Positions 15,337 through 24,707 of a stretch of 64,000 bases of DNA are shown one piece after another. Position 1 is the first letter of the stretch, and each line of letters opens with the position of its first letter. The position numbers and the translations under genes were made by a program. Below the pieces are notes generated by a model. The model saw only the letters and a list, made by a program, of their open reading frames with translations. It ran no database searches and had not been told where the DNA came from. Source of the stretch: Salmonella enterica subsp. arizonae (GTDB taxonomy: Bacteria > Pseudomonadota > Gammaproteobacteria > Enterobacterales > Enterobacteriaceae); contig NZ_VXJW01000001.1 in assembly GCF_008692845.1 (NCBI RefSeq), forward strand, positions 124,001 to 188,000, read 5' to 3'.

Positions 15337-16380
15337 ATGAAATTAGCGCTCGTCAATCGACAGAAAATTATACCTGCAAGTAGAGCCGCGCCTTTCCAGT
15401 GCCATGCTTCTACGCTGGTATGTCTACCGTGCGGTACGCTTGTGGCCGCATGGTTCGCGGGTCTGCGCGAAGGAAGTGAAGATACGGCCATTTGGCTATC
15501 TCGTTATGAACATAATATCTGGACGAAACCGCAGCGAGTAGCAGCTTGCGAAGGGGAAGCACACTGGAATCCGGTGCTCTTTTCCCCGTCGGACAGATTG
15601 TGGTTATTTTATAAAGTGGGCAGCGATGTACATGTGTGGAAAACCTGGTTTATCACCTCCAGCGATCGAGGATTTACCTGGAGCACGCCAACTGAGTTGG
15701 TCAAGGGTGATATTCTGCCGCGCGGCCCAGCAAAAAATAAACTCCTGCTGGCATCAAATGGCGCCTGGATTGCGCCGGGATCGATTGAGAACGCTGAACA
15801 TTGGGAGGCATTTGTGGATCGTTCCTGTGACGAAGGAAAACATTGGGATATCTCTTTTGTTCCGCTGGAGCCTCATAACATGATTTCCGGGAAAAACGTA
15901 GCGTTGTGGGAGGGAATAAAAAAGGGCATGTTGTGGGAGTGTTGTCTGGAAAACCTTCTGCGCTGGGATGGCGTTATTCAGCCTACGCTGTGGGAATCTT
16001 CTCCGGGGCATATCCATATGTTATTACGAAGTACACGCGGGGCAGTTTTCCGGAGTGATTCAACAGATTATGGCGCTACCTGGTCTGTTGCTCGCGCCAC
16101 AGCCTTACCAAATAACAATAGCGGTATCGATTTGGTTAGTATGCAGGACGGTACGCTGATTCTCGCGTTAAACCCTGTCAACGGCAACTGGGGAAAGCGT
16201 TATCCGCTCTCACTCATTGCTTCCTGTGATAATGGCACATCATGGCTACCATTACTGGAACTTGAAAGTAACCGTGGTGAGTATTCTTATCCCGCTATTA
16301 TTAATGAGGAGGGAGTTGTACATATCACCTACACGTGGAACCGGAAAAATATCGTATACTGTCGATTACAAACTAAGTAA
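15337..16380 (+). CDS. Cytoplasmic BNR-repeat, sialidase-like protein
   Basis: A 347-residue protein starting at the ATG at 15337, which has GAGG seven bases upstream; a GTG at 15292 would add 15 residues without such a site. It shows several Asp-box (BNR) motifs: SSDRGFTW, STDYGATW and SCDNGTSW. An early WFAG and the general layout fit the six-bladed sialidase superfamily (Sialidase_2). No signal peptide is visible, so it is probably intracellular. It corresponds to a conserved Salmonella gene between agsA and the cytochrome b561 gene. The substrate is unknown; it could act on internalised sialic-acid sugars or an unrelated glycoside. Confidence 0.75.
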   Translation: MKLALVNRQKIIPASRAAPFQCHASTLVCLPCGTLVAAWFAGLREGSEDTAIWLSRYEHNIWTKPQRVAACEGEAHWNPVLFSPSDRLWLFYKVGSDVHVWKTWFITSSDRGFTWSTPTELVKGDILPRGPAKNKLLLASNGAWIAPGSIENAEHWEAFVDRSCDEGKHWDISFVPLEPHNMISGKNVALWEGIKKGMLWECCLENLLRWDGVIQPTLWESSPGHIHMLLRSTRGAVFRSDSTDYGATWSVARATALPNNNSGIDLVSMQDGTLILALNPVNGNWGKRYPLSLIASCDNGTSWLPLLELESNRGEYSYPAIINEEGVVHITYTWNRKNIVYCRLQTK

Positions 16381-16472
16381 GGCGCTATAAGGCGAAACCG
16401 ACAGCGCCTGGCAAAATTTGGAATAATAATGTCTTGCCAGGTGCGGGTCTATCATGCGAGATGGCCGAATAA

Positions 16473-17002
16473 TTACGATTTACCGGGCAACATCCTTGAA
16501 AAAATATCGTCTTTTTGTATGTAAAGGTGAAACAACGCCGCTGCCGCATGCATTGCAATCAGGAAATAACCGATATTCGCCAGCACTTCATGAATGCGCT
16601 TTATATCCGATTTTAGCGTACTATCTGAAGTCAAAAATACCGGTACAGTAATACCAAAAAAGCTCCAGTTTTCCCGCTTAACGTCATCATCGCGACGCCC
16701 AGCAGCGGTAAGGTAAGAAAAGTTAGATAAAGCGCGATATGCACTAATGTAGCGGCCACCTGCTGCCAGCGAGGAAGGGGAGGCGTAATGGCGGGGGCCG
16801 GGTATTTATGTTTAAGGTATAAACGTAAAAACATCAACGCCCAGACCAGAACGTCCATATCATAGTGCATATCTTTCATAAACAGGTAAACGCTGGAACC
16901 TTTTGGCGCCCACCCCCGTAACTCAGTGGCGGCATAAGCAATGCCTGTCAGGAGCAGTGTTAACCAGTGAAGTGTTATTTGCAGTCTTGAGAAATGTGCC
17001 AT
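16473..17002 (-). pseudogene. Cytochrome b561 family protein, disrupted by a frameshift
   Basis: From the ATG at 17002 the frame gives the first helices of a cytochrome b561-type quinol oxidoreductase (LHWLTLLLTGIAYA, then HYDMDVLVW). It then reads out of phase after SGK and stops early, at residue 124. Adding one A to the AAAA run near 16672 restores a frame through WSFFGITVP, the RIHEVLANIGYFLIAMHAAAALFH helix with its heme-ligand histidines, and a normal end at 16473. The restored length would be about 176 residues, as usual for the family. The truncated product lacks the C-terminal histidine ligands, so it should not bind both hemes. A sequencing error in the homopolymer is possible. Confidence 0.75.
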
Positions 17003-17114
17003 TATTATCCTTTCTTGACAACTATTTGTAGGATATGCGTAAAATCTTAACAGAACCTTAAAGCGCGATTCGTAGTCGCGAAGAACTGATATGGATAGCG
17101 GCACGTAAAATGGA

Positions 17115-17140
17115 TAAAAAGCCGGCTGTATCGCCGGCTT
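17115..17140 (-). terminator. Terminator of the TRL-like lipoprotein gene
   Basis: Minus strand: AAGCCGGC-GATACA-GCCGGCTT followed by TTTA. Perfect eight-base-pair stem. Confidence 0.8.
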
Positions 17141-17147
17141 CACGTTG

Positions 17148-17462
17148 TTATTGCCCTCTTACGACAATACAGGTTTTACCATAAAACGGATATGAACCCG
17201 TAGTTTCATAATCAACGCTTGACACTAAAGAAATAGCCCCTGCTTTTTTCGCTGAATCAATGGATGCGTCCCCGGTATTGACAATACCCAATACCGTTTG
17301 CGCACATGCTTTACCGGTTTTGGTTGCCGGGAGACTGGTGGTCGTAATTGGCCCTTTAACATCTGTATATAACCCAATCCCTGTCGGCGACGGCCCTGTA
17401 GCACAGCCCGTTAAAAGAGAACCAATAAAGATAATTGAAAAGATGTGTTTTTTATTTTTCAT
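17148..17462 (-). CDS. TRL-like family lipoprotein
   Basis: 104 residues with a lipoprotein signal ending in LLTGC at about residue 20. The mature domain has GLYTDVKGPI near its start, a GKACAQTVLGIVNTGDASIDSAKKAG block and a C-terminal Cys, the pattern of TRL (tRNA-associated locus) proteins. These are small outer-membrane lipoproteins of unknown function. The gene is closed by its own terminator and stands alone between the cytochrome b561 remnant and the ABC operon. Confidence 0.75.
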   Translation of the reverse strand: MKNKKHIFSIIFIGSLLTGCATGPSPTGIGLYTDVKGPITTTSLPATKTGKACAQTVLGIVNTGDASIDSAKKAGAISLVSSVDYETTGSYPFYGKTCIVVRGQ

Positions 17463-17830
17463 AGAAATAGTCCATTATAAATTAATAGAAAAACTACCGT
17501 CCAGAAGCGTCCGGACAGCCATTTAAAATGATTGTGTACATTAAATACACAATATTACTCTTTGCATCCTCCTGTTGATGTCGTACCTGATGGACAAATA
17601 TCTGTAGAAGCCGGATATATTCCCTACGCAGAGTTTTTGGAACTTGCACATCCTGCTAGCAATGAGGACAGTACGGTTAAAAAAATCACTATGAACCGTG
17701 TCTACGTTAGCATTTTTCTGCTCAACTCCTCAGCATGTCATTTTATAGGGTTGCCATATGACTGGTGTTCTGATGATAAGTTTCATTAACCCCCGATTCG
17801 TTTAATATTGGTTTAGGTTTGAGGCAATGG

Positions 17831-17941
17831 ATGCTAATTGCGATACGTTCTTACGCTTCACAGCTAAATAAAAACGATGAGAAAATGAACAGTGCTGAAT
17901 GCGTAGGCTTAATGCAGGATATTGTTGAAATAAGAAAATAA
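17831..17941 (+). CDS. Possible 36-residue ORF, weak support
   Basis: An ATG frame of 36 codons, polar and without signal or membrane segment, in a 760-base stretch with no other supported gene. There is no clear ribosome-binding site. It could be the remnant of a larger gene. The rest of 17463-18226 shows only incidental frames and presumably the promoter of the ABC operon. Confidence 0.15.
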   Translation: MLIAIRSYASQLNKNDEKMNSAECVGLMQDIVEIRK

Positions 17942-18226
17942 GATGGGGTCAATTAACCCGGTGTTTTTTGCGTCATTCCCCGCACCGTTTATCCCAGTCA
18001 AAAGCAGTCTTTACTCGACGGTGGCATTGGCAAATGGCGCATACTGTATTGACCGTCAGTAGACGTCCAAATTTTTAGTATGATGTTTTTAGAGAATCGT
18101 CATACTTTCTGTTCTGCATCATTTTTTTCATCACAAATGGTCGCCATAATGCCGTCCTCAGGAGGCTTCCCGACGTTTACGCTTCGCCGGGAGGAACAAA
18201 AACAACGCATAATCTGGGATAAGCTG

Positions 18227-19813
18227 ATGATTAAAGGCAAACTGGCGCTCGTGACGTGTGCACTGACTTTGGCATTCACCTCACCGCTTTTCGCTGTGTC
18301 GGATACGACAGACGCTCGTACCCTGAAGCTGGCCATTGGCCCTGAGCCGACGGAAGGATTTGATCCTATGCTGGGCTGGACCCACGGCAGCTACTTATTA
18401 CTCCATGCGCCATTGCTCAAGCAAAACGCCGATATGAGTTGGGGTAATTTACTGACGGAGAAAGTGGATACCAGCCCTGACGGTAAAACCTGGACGCTGA
18501 CCTTAAAACCCGATCTGAAATTCTCTGACGGCTCGCCATTGACTGCCGAAGATGTCGTATTTACGTACAACAAGGCGGCGAAGAGCGGCGGTAAAATTGA
18601 TATGGGCAATTTTAGCCATGCGCAAGCGCTGGATGCGCGCCGAATTGAGATGACGCTGAGCCATCCGCAGAGCACTTTCGTGAATGTATTAGGGTCGTTA
18701 GGGATTGTTCCTGCCAGCCGTTATGATGAGAAAACGTTCGCCCGTGAACCGATAGGCGCTGGTCCGTATCGGCTGGTCAGCTTTCAGCCGGGTCAACAAC
18801 TGATCGTTGAAGCCAATCCCTGGTATGCGGGTAAAAAGAATGACTTTAACCGGCTGGTTTTCGTCTTCCTGGATGAAGACAATGCTTATGCCGCCGCGCG
18901 CAGCGGGCAGTTGGGACTGGTTCGCATTGCCCCTTCTATGGCGGTGGCTCCGCAGCAGGATAATCTAAAACTCTGGGTACGCGATAGCGTTGAAAACAGA
19001 GGTATTGTGTTCCCGATGGTTCCAGCCGGTAAAAAGGATGCTAACGGCTATCCTGTCGGCAACGATGTGACCGCTGATGTCGCTATCAGGCGCGCCATTA
19101 ACTATGCCATTAATCGTAAGCAATTGGCGGAACAGGTGATGGAAGGCCATGCGATACCCGCTTATAGCGCGGTGCAGGGATTACCGTGGCAAAATCCTTC
19201 AGTGGTATTCAGTGACGGCGATATGGCAAAAGCGCGCGCTATCCTGGACGAGGCAGGCTGGAAGAAAAACAGTGCGGGCGTGCGTGAAAAAGCAGGTAAC
19301 GAAGCGCGCCTGACCTTATGGTATGCCAGTGGCGACAGCACACGGCGGGATCTGGCCGAGGCGGTGCGCGCCATGTTGCAGCCTTTAGGCATTGTGGTTT
19401 CGTTGCAATCAGGAAGCTGGGAAACCGTAGAGCGCCATATGCACGCTAACCCTACGCTGTTTGGCTGGGGAAGTCTGGACCCGATGGAACTCTTTCATCA
19501 CTACAGCGGGAAAGCCGCTGGCGTGGAATATTATAACCCTGGCTATTACAGCAATCCTGTGGTAGAAGCGCATCTGAAACAGGCTATAGATGCGCCTGAC
19601 TGGCAAAAGGCGGTTCCTTTCTGGCAGCAAGTTGAGTGGGACGGGAAGCAGGGCGCGGGCGTCCAGGGCGATGCAGCGTGGGCGTGGCTGCTTAATATTC
19701 AGCATACTTATCTGGCAAACTCCTGTATTGACCTGGGGAAAGGCGCGCCAGAAATCCACGGCAGTTGGTCGGTATTAAACAATCTTGATGATTGGGCCTG
19801 GACCTGCCGGTAA
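18227..19813 (+). CDS. Periplasmic solute-binding protein of a peptide/nickel-type ABC importer (family 5)
   Basis: I take the ATG at 18227, which gives a normal signal peptide (MIKGKLALVT..., cut near LFA) and 528 residues. An upstream in-frame start at 18080 would bury the signal. The fold is SBP family 5, as in NikA, DppA and OppA: EPTEGFDPMLGW near the start, then the SDGSPLTAEDVVFTY signature. It delivers substrate to the two permeases that follow; the stop and the next ATG overlap by one base. NikA-like features leave nickel, a metal-ligand complex or short peptides all possible. The five genes 18227-22964 form one operon conserved in Salmonella. Confidence 0.88.
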   Translation: MIKGKLALVTCALTLAFTSPLFAVSDTTDARTLKLAIGPEPTEGFDPMLGWTHGSYLLLHAPLLKQNADMSWGNLLTEKVDTSPDGKTWTLTLKPDLKFSDGSPLTAEDVVFTYNKAAKSGGKIDMGNFSHAQALDARRIEMTLSHPQSTFVNVLGSLGIVPASRYDEKTFAREPIGAGPYRLVSFQPGQQLIVEANPWYAGKKNDFNRLVFVFLDEDNAYAAARSGQLGLVRIAPSMAVAPQQDNLKLWVRDSVENRGIVFPMVPAGKKDANGYPVGNDVTADVAIRRAINYAINRKQLAEQVMEGHAIPAYSAVQGLPWQNPSVVFSDGDMAKARAILDEAGWKKNSAGVREKAGNEARLTLWYASGDSTRRDLAEAVRAMLQPLGIVVSLQSGSWETVERHMHANPTLFGWGSLDPMELFHHYSGKAAGVEYYNPGYYSNPVVEAHLKQAIDAPDWQKAVPFWQQVEWDGKQGAGVQGDAAWAWLLNIQHTYLANSCIDLGKGAPEIHGSWSVLNNLDDWAWTCR

Positions 19814-20787
19814 TGAAATCTCTCTTCAGTCATTTTTTGCGGCTGATTACCCTGTTGGTGCTGGTGGCTGCCGGCACCTTCATTCTGCTCAGCTTTTCGC
19901 CAGTCGATCCTATTCGCGCTTATATCGGCAATGATCTGCTCCATGTGCCGCCAGAACAATATGCGCGGATTGCAGCGCGCTGGGGGCTTGACCAGCCGCT
20001 GTGGGAGCGTTTCGGTCACTGGTTTTGGCGCCTGCTCCAGGGCGACATGGGGTATTCCATGCTGTTCAACGCGCCTGTCGCCAGTGTGATCCGGGAACGT
20101 TTTGCAACGTCATTCGCGCTGCTGGCAGGCGCCTGGCTATTGTCTGGTTTCCTGGGCGTGGCATTGGGTTTTCTGGCCGGACGTTTTCTCAACCGCTGGC
20201 CGGATAGGATTATTTGCCGTATCAGCTACCTATTGTCATCGTTGCCCACCTTCTGGATAGCAATGCTGTTGCTGGCGCTGTTTGCCGTCCGCTGGCCGGT
20301 ATTGCCTGTTTGTTGCGCCTGGGAACCTGGAAACAATGCAGGAGCCGCTCTGTTATCGGAGCGTTTACGCCATCTCGTGCTTCCGGTATGTGCGTTAAGT
20401 CTGTTGGGCATGGGGCAAATCGCGCTGCATACGCGGGAAAAAATAGCCAGTGTGATGAAGAGTGAATTTATTCGTTTTGCGCGTGCTCAGGGGGATAAGG
20501 GATGGTCGCTATTACGCCACCAGGTGTTACGTCATGCGATTACCCCGGCAATCTGTTTACAGTTTGCTTCTCTGGGGGAGCTGCTGGGAGGGGCATTACT
20601 GGCGGAAAAAGTCTTTGCTTATCCGGGACTGGGACAGGCGACAATCGATGCCGGCCTGCGCGGCGATGTTCCGCTTCTCATGGGGATTGTCTTATTCAGT
20701 ACGCTGTTAGTTTTTGCCGGAAATACGATTTCAGCCTGGCTTGTGGGGGTACTCAATCGATCGCTGGAGCGTCCCGATGCTCTATAA
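19813..20787 (+). CDS. ABC importer permease subunit 1 (DppB/NikB-like)
   Basis: 324 residues with about six membrane helices. The start ATG overlaps the preceding stop (TAATG), so translation is coupled. The N-terminal FSPVDPIRAY and the late cytoplasmic EAA-type loop (FIRFARAQGDKGWSLLRHQVLRHA) are standard for the B-type permease that pairs with a C-type permease. It forms half of the inner-membrane channel. The next gene starts 11 bases before its end. Confidence 0.88.
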   Translation: MKSLFSHFLRLITLLVLVAAGTFILLSFSPVDPIRAYIGNDLLHVPPEQYARIAARWGLDQPLWERFGHWFWRLLQGDMGYSMLFNAPVASVIRERFATSFALLAGAWLLSGFLGVALGFLAGRFLNRWPDRIICRISYLLSSLPTFWIAMLLLALFAVRWPVLPVCCAWEPGNNAGAALLSERLRHLVLPVCALSLLGMGQIALHTREKIASVMKSEFIRFARAQGDKGWSLLRHQVLRHAITPAICLQFASLGELLGGALLAEKVFAYPGLGQATIDAGLRGDVPLLMGIVLFSTLLVFAGNTISAWLVGVLNRSLERPDAL

Positions 20788-21589
20788 TCCCGCCCAGACG
20801 TTGCTGCGTCTGATCTTCTCCGCCGCCTGCCTGCTGTTTATTGCCGGATACGGTTATGCCACATTGAGCCAGCCGCCAGAGATAAATCTGCTTGCCCGGC
20901 ATCTGTCGCCTGATATCCAGCACTGGTTTGGCACCGATAATCTGGGGCGTGATGTATGGCTTCGTTGCTTTCAGGGCGCCTTCGTCAGTTTGCAAATTGG
21001 CATTGGCGCCGCGCTGTGCAGTGGCATTATCGCATTAGTGATGGCGGCAGCGGCGCGTATTCATCCCCGACTGGATATCCTGATGCGGCTAATAACGGAT
21101 TCCATGCTCGCCATGCCGCATTTACTTTTGCTGATCCTTATCTGTTTTACGCTTGGCGGCGGTAAAAGCGGCGTCATTGCGGCTGTGGCGTTAACGCACT
21201 GGCCCCGTCTGGCGCTGATTCTGCGCGCCGATGCAGAGCGGGTGGCGCAGAGCGACTACCTGACGTTGACGTATCGTCTGGGGCACGGACACCTCTATTG
21301 CTGGCGATACCACTATCTTCCGGCGCTGTTGCCGCAATGGCTGACGGGGACGTTATTGATGTTTCCTCATGCGGTATTGCACAGCGCGGCGTTAAGTTTT
21401 TTAGGGTTCGGGCTGGCGCCGCATGAGCCTTCGCTGGGGCTGCTACTGGCGGATGCGTTGCGGTTTATTAGCCATGGTAACTGGTGGCTGGTGCTGTTTC
21501 CGGGGCTAATGTTATTCACGCTGGTTATGCTCTTCGATCAGTTCGCGCGCGCCGTTCAGCGGCTGTGGCTAAGGAGTGACGTATGCTGA
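20777..21589 (+). CDS. ABC importer permease subunit 2 (DppC/NikC-like)
   Basis: The ATG at 20777 (overlapping the previous gene) gives 270 residues. A HWFGTDNLGRDVW segment near residue 50 is the hallmark of C-type peptide/nickel permeases, followed by five or so helices and the coupling loop. It ends overlapping the first ATPase by seven bases. Confidence 0.88.
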   Translation: MLYNPAQTLLRLIFSAACLLFIAGYGYATLSQPPEINLLARHLSPDIQHWFGTDNLGRDVWLRCFQGAFVSLQIGIGAALCSGIIALVMAAAARIHPRLDILMRLITDSMLAMPHLLLLILICFTLGGGKSGVIAAVALTHWPRLALILRADAERVAQSDYLTLTYRLGHGHLYCWRYHYLPALLPQWLTGTLLMFPHAVLHSAALSFLGFGLAPHEPSLGLLLADALRFISHGNWWLVLFPGLMLFTLVMLFDQFARAVQRLWLRSDVC

Positions 21590-22380
21590 GTTTACGACAG
21601 GTTACGCTGGAGAGCGTCCGTTATCGCTGGTATGGCGCGAGACGCTGGTCGGCGTTGTTACAGAATGTCTCTTTTGATATCGCGCCCGGAGAAATGGTGG
21701 CATTGGTTGGTGGAAGCGGAGAGGGCAAAAGTCTGTTGCTGCAATGTTTACTCGATCTGCTGCCGGAAAACTTACGCTTTCGTGGCGAGATTATGCTTGA
21801 TGGCAACCGTCTGGACAGACATACCATCAGGCAGCTTAGAGGCAATACTTTTAGTTATGTGCCGCAGGGTGTACAGGCGCTTAACCCCATGCTGAATATC
21901 AAAAAACATTTGAACAGAGCATGTTATCTGACCGGACGCGCCTGGGATGAGGAGCAGATGGTACAGCTATTACAGCAAAGCGATCTCGAACCGGCGGTTC
22001 TGGAGCGCTTCCCCCGCCAGCTCTCCGGCGGGATGGCTAAACGTATTCTGGCTTGCCACGCCTCGCTCAGCCAGGCGCGTTATATCCTCGCGGATGAGAT
22101 CACCGCCTGGCTTGATACGGCATTGGCAAACCAGTTGCTTGAACATTTGCGGGGGCTTTGCGAGAAGGGATGCGGCGTGCTATGGGTGACGCATGACCTG
22201 CTGCTGGCCGCGCGGTATGCCGATCGCATTGTCGCGCTGCATCAGGGCCATATCACGGACGATATCCGCCGCGAGCGGCTACAGCCGGAAGAGATGAGTG
22301 AGCCGTTAAAACGGCAATGGCAAGCATTACCTGAAATAAACCCGTTATTTATGCAGACTGGAGAGGGGGGAGAATGCTGA
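21583..22380 (+). CDS. ABC importer ATPase 1 (DppD/NikD-like)
   Basis: 265 residues. Walker A is GGSGEGKS, the signature is LSGGMAKR, and Walker B ends ILADEITAWLD, with Ile and Trp where Pro and Ala are more usual. The H-loop is VTHDLLLAARY. It powers uptake with the second ATPase, whose start overlaps its end by seven bases. The C-terminal tail is shorter than in full DppD, so the iron-sulfur-type cysteines seen there are absent. Confidence 0.88.
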   Translation: MLSLRQVTLESVRYRWYGARRWSALLQNVSFDIAPGEMVALVGGSGEGKSLLLQCLLDLLPENLRFRGEIMLDGNRLDRHTIRQLRGNTFSYVPQGVQALNPMLNIKKHLNRACYLTGRAWDEEQMVQLLQQSDLEPAVLERFPRQLSGGMAKRILACHASLSQARYILADEITAWLDTALANQLLEHLRGLCEKGCGVLWVTHDLLLAARYADRIVALHQGHITDDIRRERLQPEEMSEPLKRQWQALPEINPLFMQTGEGGEC

Positions 22381-22964
22381 GCTGCCGCGACCTCGTTATT
22401 TGTCATGGCGGGAAAGTCTTATGGCAGAACCTGACGTTTGCGATTTCTGCCGGTGAACGGGTAGGGATTCATGCGCCAAGCGGAACGGGGAAAACGACGT
22501 TGGGACGCGTCCTGGCCGGATGGCAAAAGCCGACGGCAGGCGACGTGCTGCTGGACGGCAGGCCATTACCCCTGCATCAGTATTGTCCGGTACAGCTTGT
22601 TCCCCAGCATCCTGAACTGACGTTTAACCCCTGGCGAAGCGCCGGAGAAACTGTACGCGATGCCTGGCGCTCCGACCTGGAAACGATGAGGCGTCTGTAT
22701 GTGCAACCCGAATGGCTGACGCGTCGGCCAGTGCAGCTTTCAGGCGGGGAGCTGGCGCGTATTGCAATACTGCGCGCGCTTGATCCACGTACACGTTTTC
22801 TGATTGCCGACGAAATGACGGCGCAACTCGATCCATCTATTCAAAAAGCGATATGGGCATACGTGCTTGAGGTGTGCCGTAACCGTCCATTAGGTATGTT
22901 GGTGATTAGCCATCAGTCCGCGCTGCTTGATCAGATCTGTACCCGCCATTTACGAGTGGAATAG
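22374..22964 (+). CDS. ABC importer ATPase 2 (DppF/NikE-like)
   Basis: 196 residues: Walker A APSGTGKT, signature LSGGELAR, Walker B FLIADEMTAQLD and H-loop VISHQS. At under 200 residues it is a minimal nucleotide-binding domain, missing the C-terminal extension of DppF. It is the last gene of the operon; an inverted repeat (GCGCCGGGAACCGGCGGGC) follows at about 23000. Confidence 0.85.
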   Translation: MLSCRDLVICHGGKVLWQNLTFAISAGERVGIHAPSGTGKTTLGRVLAGWQKPTAGDVLLDGRPLPLHQYCPVQLVPQHPELTFNPWRSAGETVRDAWRSDLETMRRLYVQPEWLTRRPVQLSGGELARIAILRALDPRTRFLIADEMTAQLDPSIQKAIWAYVLEVCRNRPLGMLVISHQSALLDQICTRHLRVE

Positions 22965-23045
22965 TAGCAGGTGGTTTACCTGCATAGCATGGTCGCAGTT
23001 AACGCGCCGGGAACCGGCGGGCTCCCGGTATTGTCGGCATAGCTT

Positions 23046-24179
23046 TTACTGGATGACGCGTTTATCTGCGTCTTTTGCATTAGCGGTATTACTGTAGTCC
23101 GTTGTCTCTTCAATCTGTACCGGCGCTCTGACGACCAGGCTTGGCAGCGCCAGTTCAATACCATTCTCAATTAATTTTTCAATAATACGTATATTTATCT
23201 CTTGTTGAATATCCATGTATTTATTGTAATCTGCGGTATTGACGATATGTACCACCTCATAGGTCAGCCGATCCTGAGCAAAGGCCAGCAAATGGGCGCG
23301 GTCGAATTGTGTCTCGCCAACATCGGTAATAATCTTTTTCACCATATCGCCGATGAGGCGTAACTTTTCCGGCGGTGTCGCAGTAGCGACGCCAAAAGTA
23401 AACACGATACGACGCGTTTGCATCCGTTTATAGTTATGTATGGTTTGCTGCAACAGCTGCGCATTCGCGCAAACGATTTGTTCGCCGCTGAGACTACGGA
23501 TGCGAGTGGTTTTCAGACCGATATGTTCAATCGTACCGGCTACATCATTAAAGACGACGAAATCGCCGATTTCGAAGGGCTTGTCGAAACCAATCGACAG
23601 CGAAGCGAAGACATCGCTCAGAACGGTTTGCACCGCCAGTGCAATAGCAATACCGCCAACGCCAAGGCTTGCTACCAGAGCGGTAATATCTACGCCTACG
23701 TTCGCCAGGATGGAGAGTAGCATCATAGACCAGACGAGTACGCGCAAAATCATACCAAGAATGACCAGCGTCACCGGGTTTTTATTGGAGCCTGGGGCGT
23801 ACAGTAAATGGCGCATCCATGACTGTACGCCCTGATCAAGCCAAATCGCCATTTGAATCGCAACCACTAAAAACCAGGCGTGGGAGAGGGTAGAGAATAA
23901 CCGGTCAGGCAGTGCGACAAAACGCAGGCTAAAGAGAAACGCGGCAAAGAAGATCAGCATTTTACTGGTCTTTTTCAACATCTCGAAAATAATGGAACGC
24001 AGCCGTCCATGCGCATCATCCTTTTTATCCGGGCGTTCTAGCGTTTTATAGACCACATTGAGTAGCCAGTTGATAAGCCAGTAAGTGATGAGAGTGACGA
24101 AAAAAACGACCGCCAGATTGATCCAGAAAGTGGTCGACATCAGCAGCGTAACGATATTCAGTCGTGCCAGATACTCCAT
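23046..24179 (-). CDS. MscS-family mechanosensitive channel
   Basis: 377 residues. There are four or five membrane helices in the first half. The pore-lining and beta-domain signature is ASLGVGGIAIALAVQTVLSDVFASLSIGFDKPFEIGDFV, with Gly/Ala packing as in MscS. A C-terminal alpha/beta vestibule follows. It is longer at the N-terminus than MscS (286), like the YnaI/YbdG group. It should relieve osmotic downshock. It is transcribed towards the ABC operon and away from the cysteine-rich gene. Confidence 0.85.
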   Translation of the reverse strand: MEYLARLNIVTLLMSTTFWINLAVVFFVTLITYWLINWLLNVVYKTLERPDKKDDAHGRLRSIIFEMLKKTSKMLIFFAAFLFSLRFVALPDRLFSTLSHAWFLVVAIQMAIWLDQGVQSWMRHLLYAPGSNKNPVTLVILGMILRVLVWSMMLLSILANVGVDITALVASLGVGGIAIALAVQTVLSDVFASLSIGFDKPFEIGDFVVFNDVAGTIEHIGLKTTRIRSLSGEQIVCANAQLLQQTIHNYKRMQTRRIVFTFGVATATPPEKLRLIGDMVKKIITDVGETQFDRAHLLAFAQDRLTYEVVHIVNTADYNKYMDIQQEINIRIIEKLIENGIELALPSLVVRAPVQIEETTDYSNTANAKDADKRVIQ

Positions 24180-24372
24180 TTTACCTCCGATGAAAAGCAG
24201 ATGAACATTACAGTATAGACGTCACATCACGGCGGCCGATTTTCGGCTTTATTATTGCCGTTTTATTCAGCGATGTTGTTCAAAAAGTATGAAAAAGACG
24301 GTTAGCCGTTTGGCTATCCCGGCGTTTCTGTGCAGACTTATCTACTCCTCTTAATAAAATAAGGAGTGACTT

Positions 24373-24699
24373 ATGCAACAAGAACATCGTGAATGTATCG
24401 AACAGTGTTATGAATGCGCAGCGGCGTGTGATGTCTGCGCTTCTTCTTGTCTGCGTGAAGATAACGTCGGGATGATGAAGCATTGTATTCAGTTAGATAT
24501 GCAATGTGCGGCTATTTGCCGCCTGGCGGCGCAATTTATGGCTCTGGAAAGCGAATATTCACAAAAAGTATGTCGCCTTTGCGCGGATATCTGCAAAGCC
24601 TGCGCCGAAGCGTGTGCAAGGCACGACCACGATCATTGCCAGAACTGTGCGCGGGCGTGCAGTCAATGCGCTGACGCCTGCCTTAAAATGACCGCGTAA
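24373..24699 (+). CDS. Cysteine-rich four-helix-bundle protein, copper-storage (Csp/DUF326) type
   Basis: 108 residues with 19 cysteines, most in CxxxC spacing along predicted helices (CIEQCYECAAACDVC, CRLCADICKACAEAC, CQNCARACSQCADAC). There is no signal peptide, so it would be the cytosolic (Csp3-like) form. Family members hold many Cu(I) ions in the core of a four-helix bundle. Older annotation calls it ferredoxin-like, but the spacing does not suit iron-sulfur clusters. A good AAGGAG site precedes the ATG. Confidence 0.82.
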   Translation: MQQEHRECIEQCYECAAACDVCASSCLREDNVGMMKHCIQLDMQCAAICRLAAQFMALESEYSQKVCRLCADICKACAEACARHDHDHCQNCARACSQCADACLKMTA

Positions 24700-24707
24700 T
24701 TTTTCTC

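Noticed and set aside
17532-17789. 85-codon plus-strand frame between the TRL-like gene and the ABC operon
   Set aside because: No ribosome site, no signal or domain, irregular composition.
21583-22380. Inactive ATPase because Walker B reads DEITAWLD
   Set aside because: The catalytic Asp-Glu pair, Walker A, signature and H-loop are intact, so the substitution is not evidence of inactivity.
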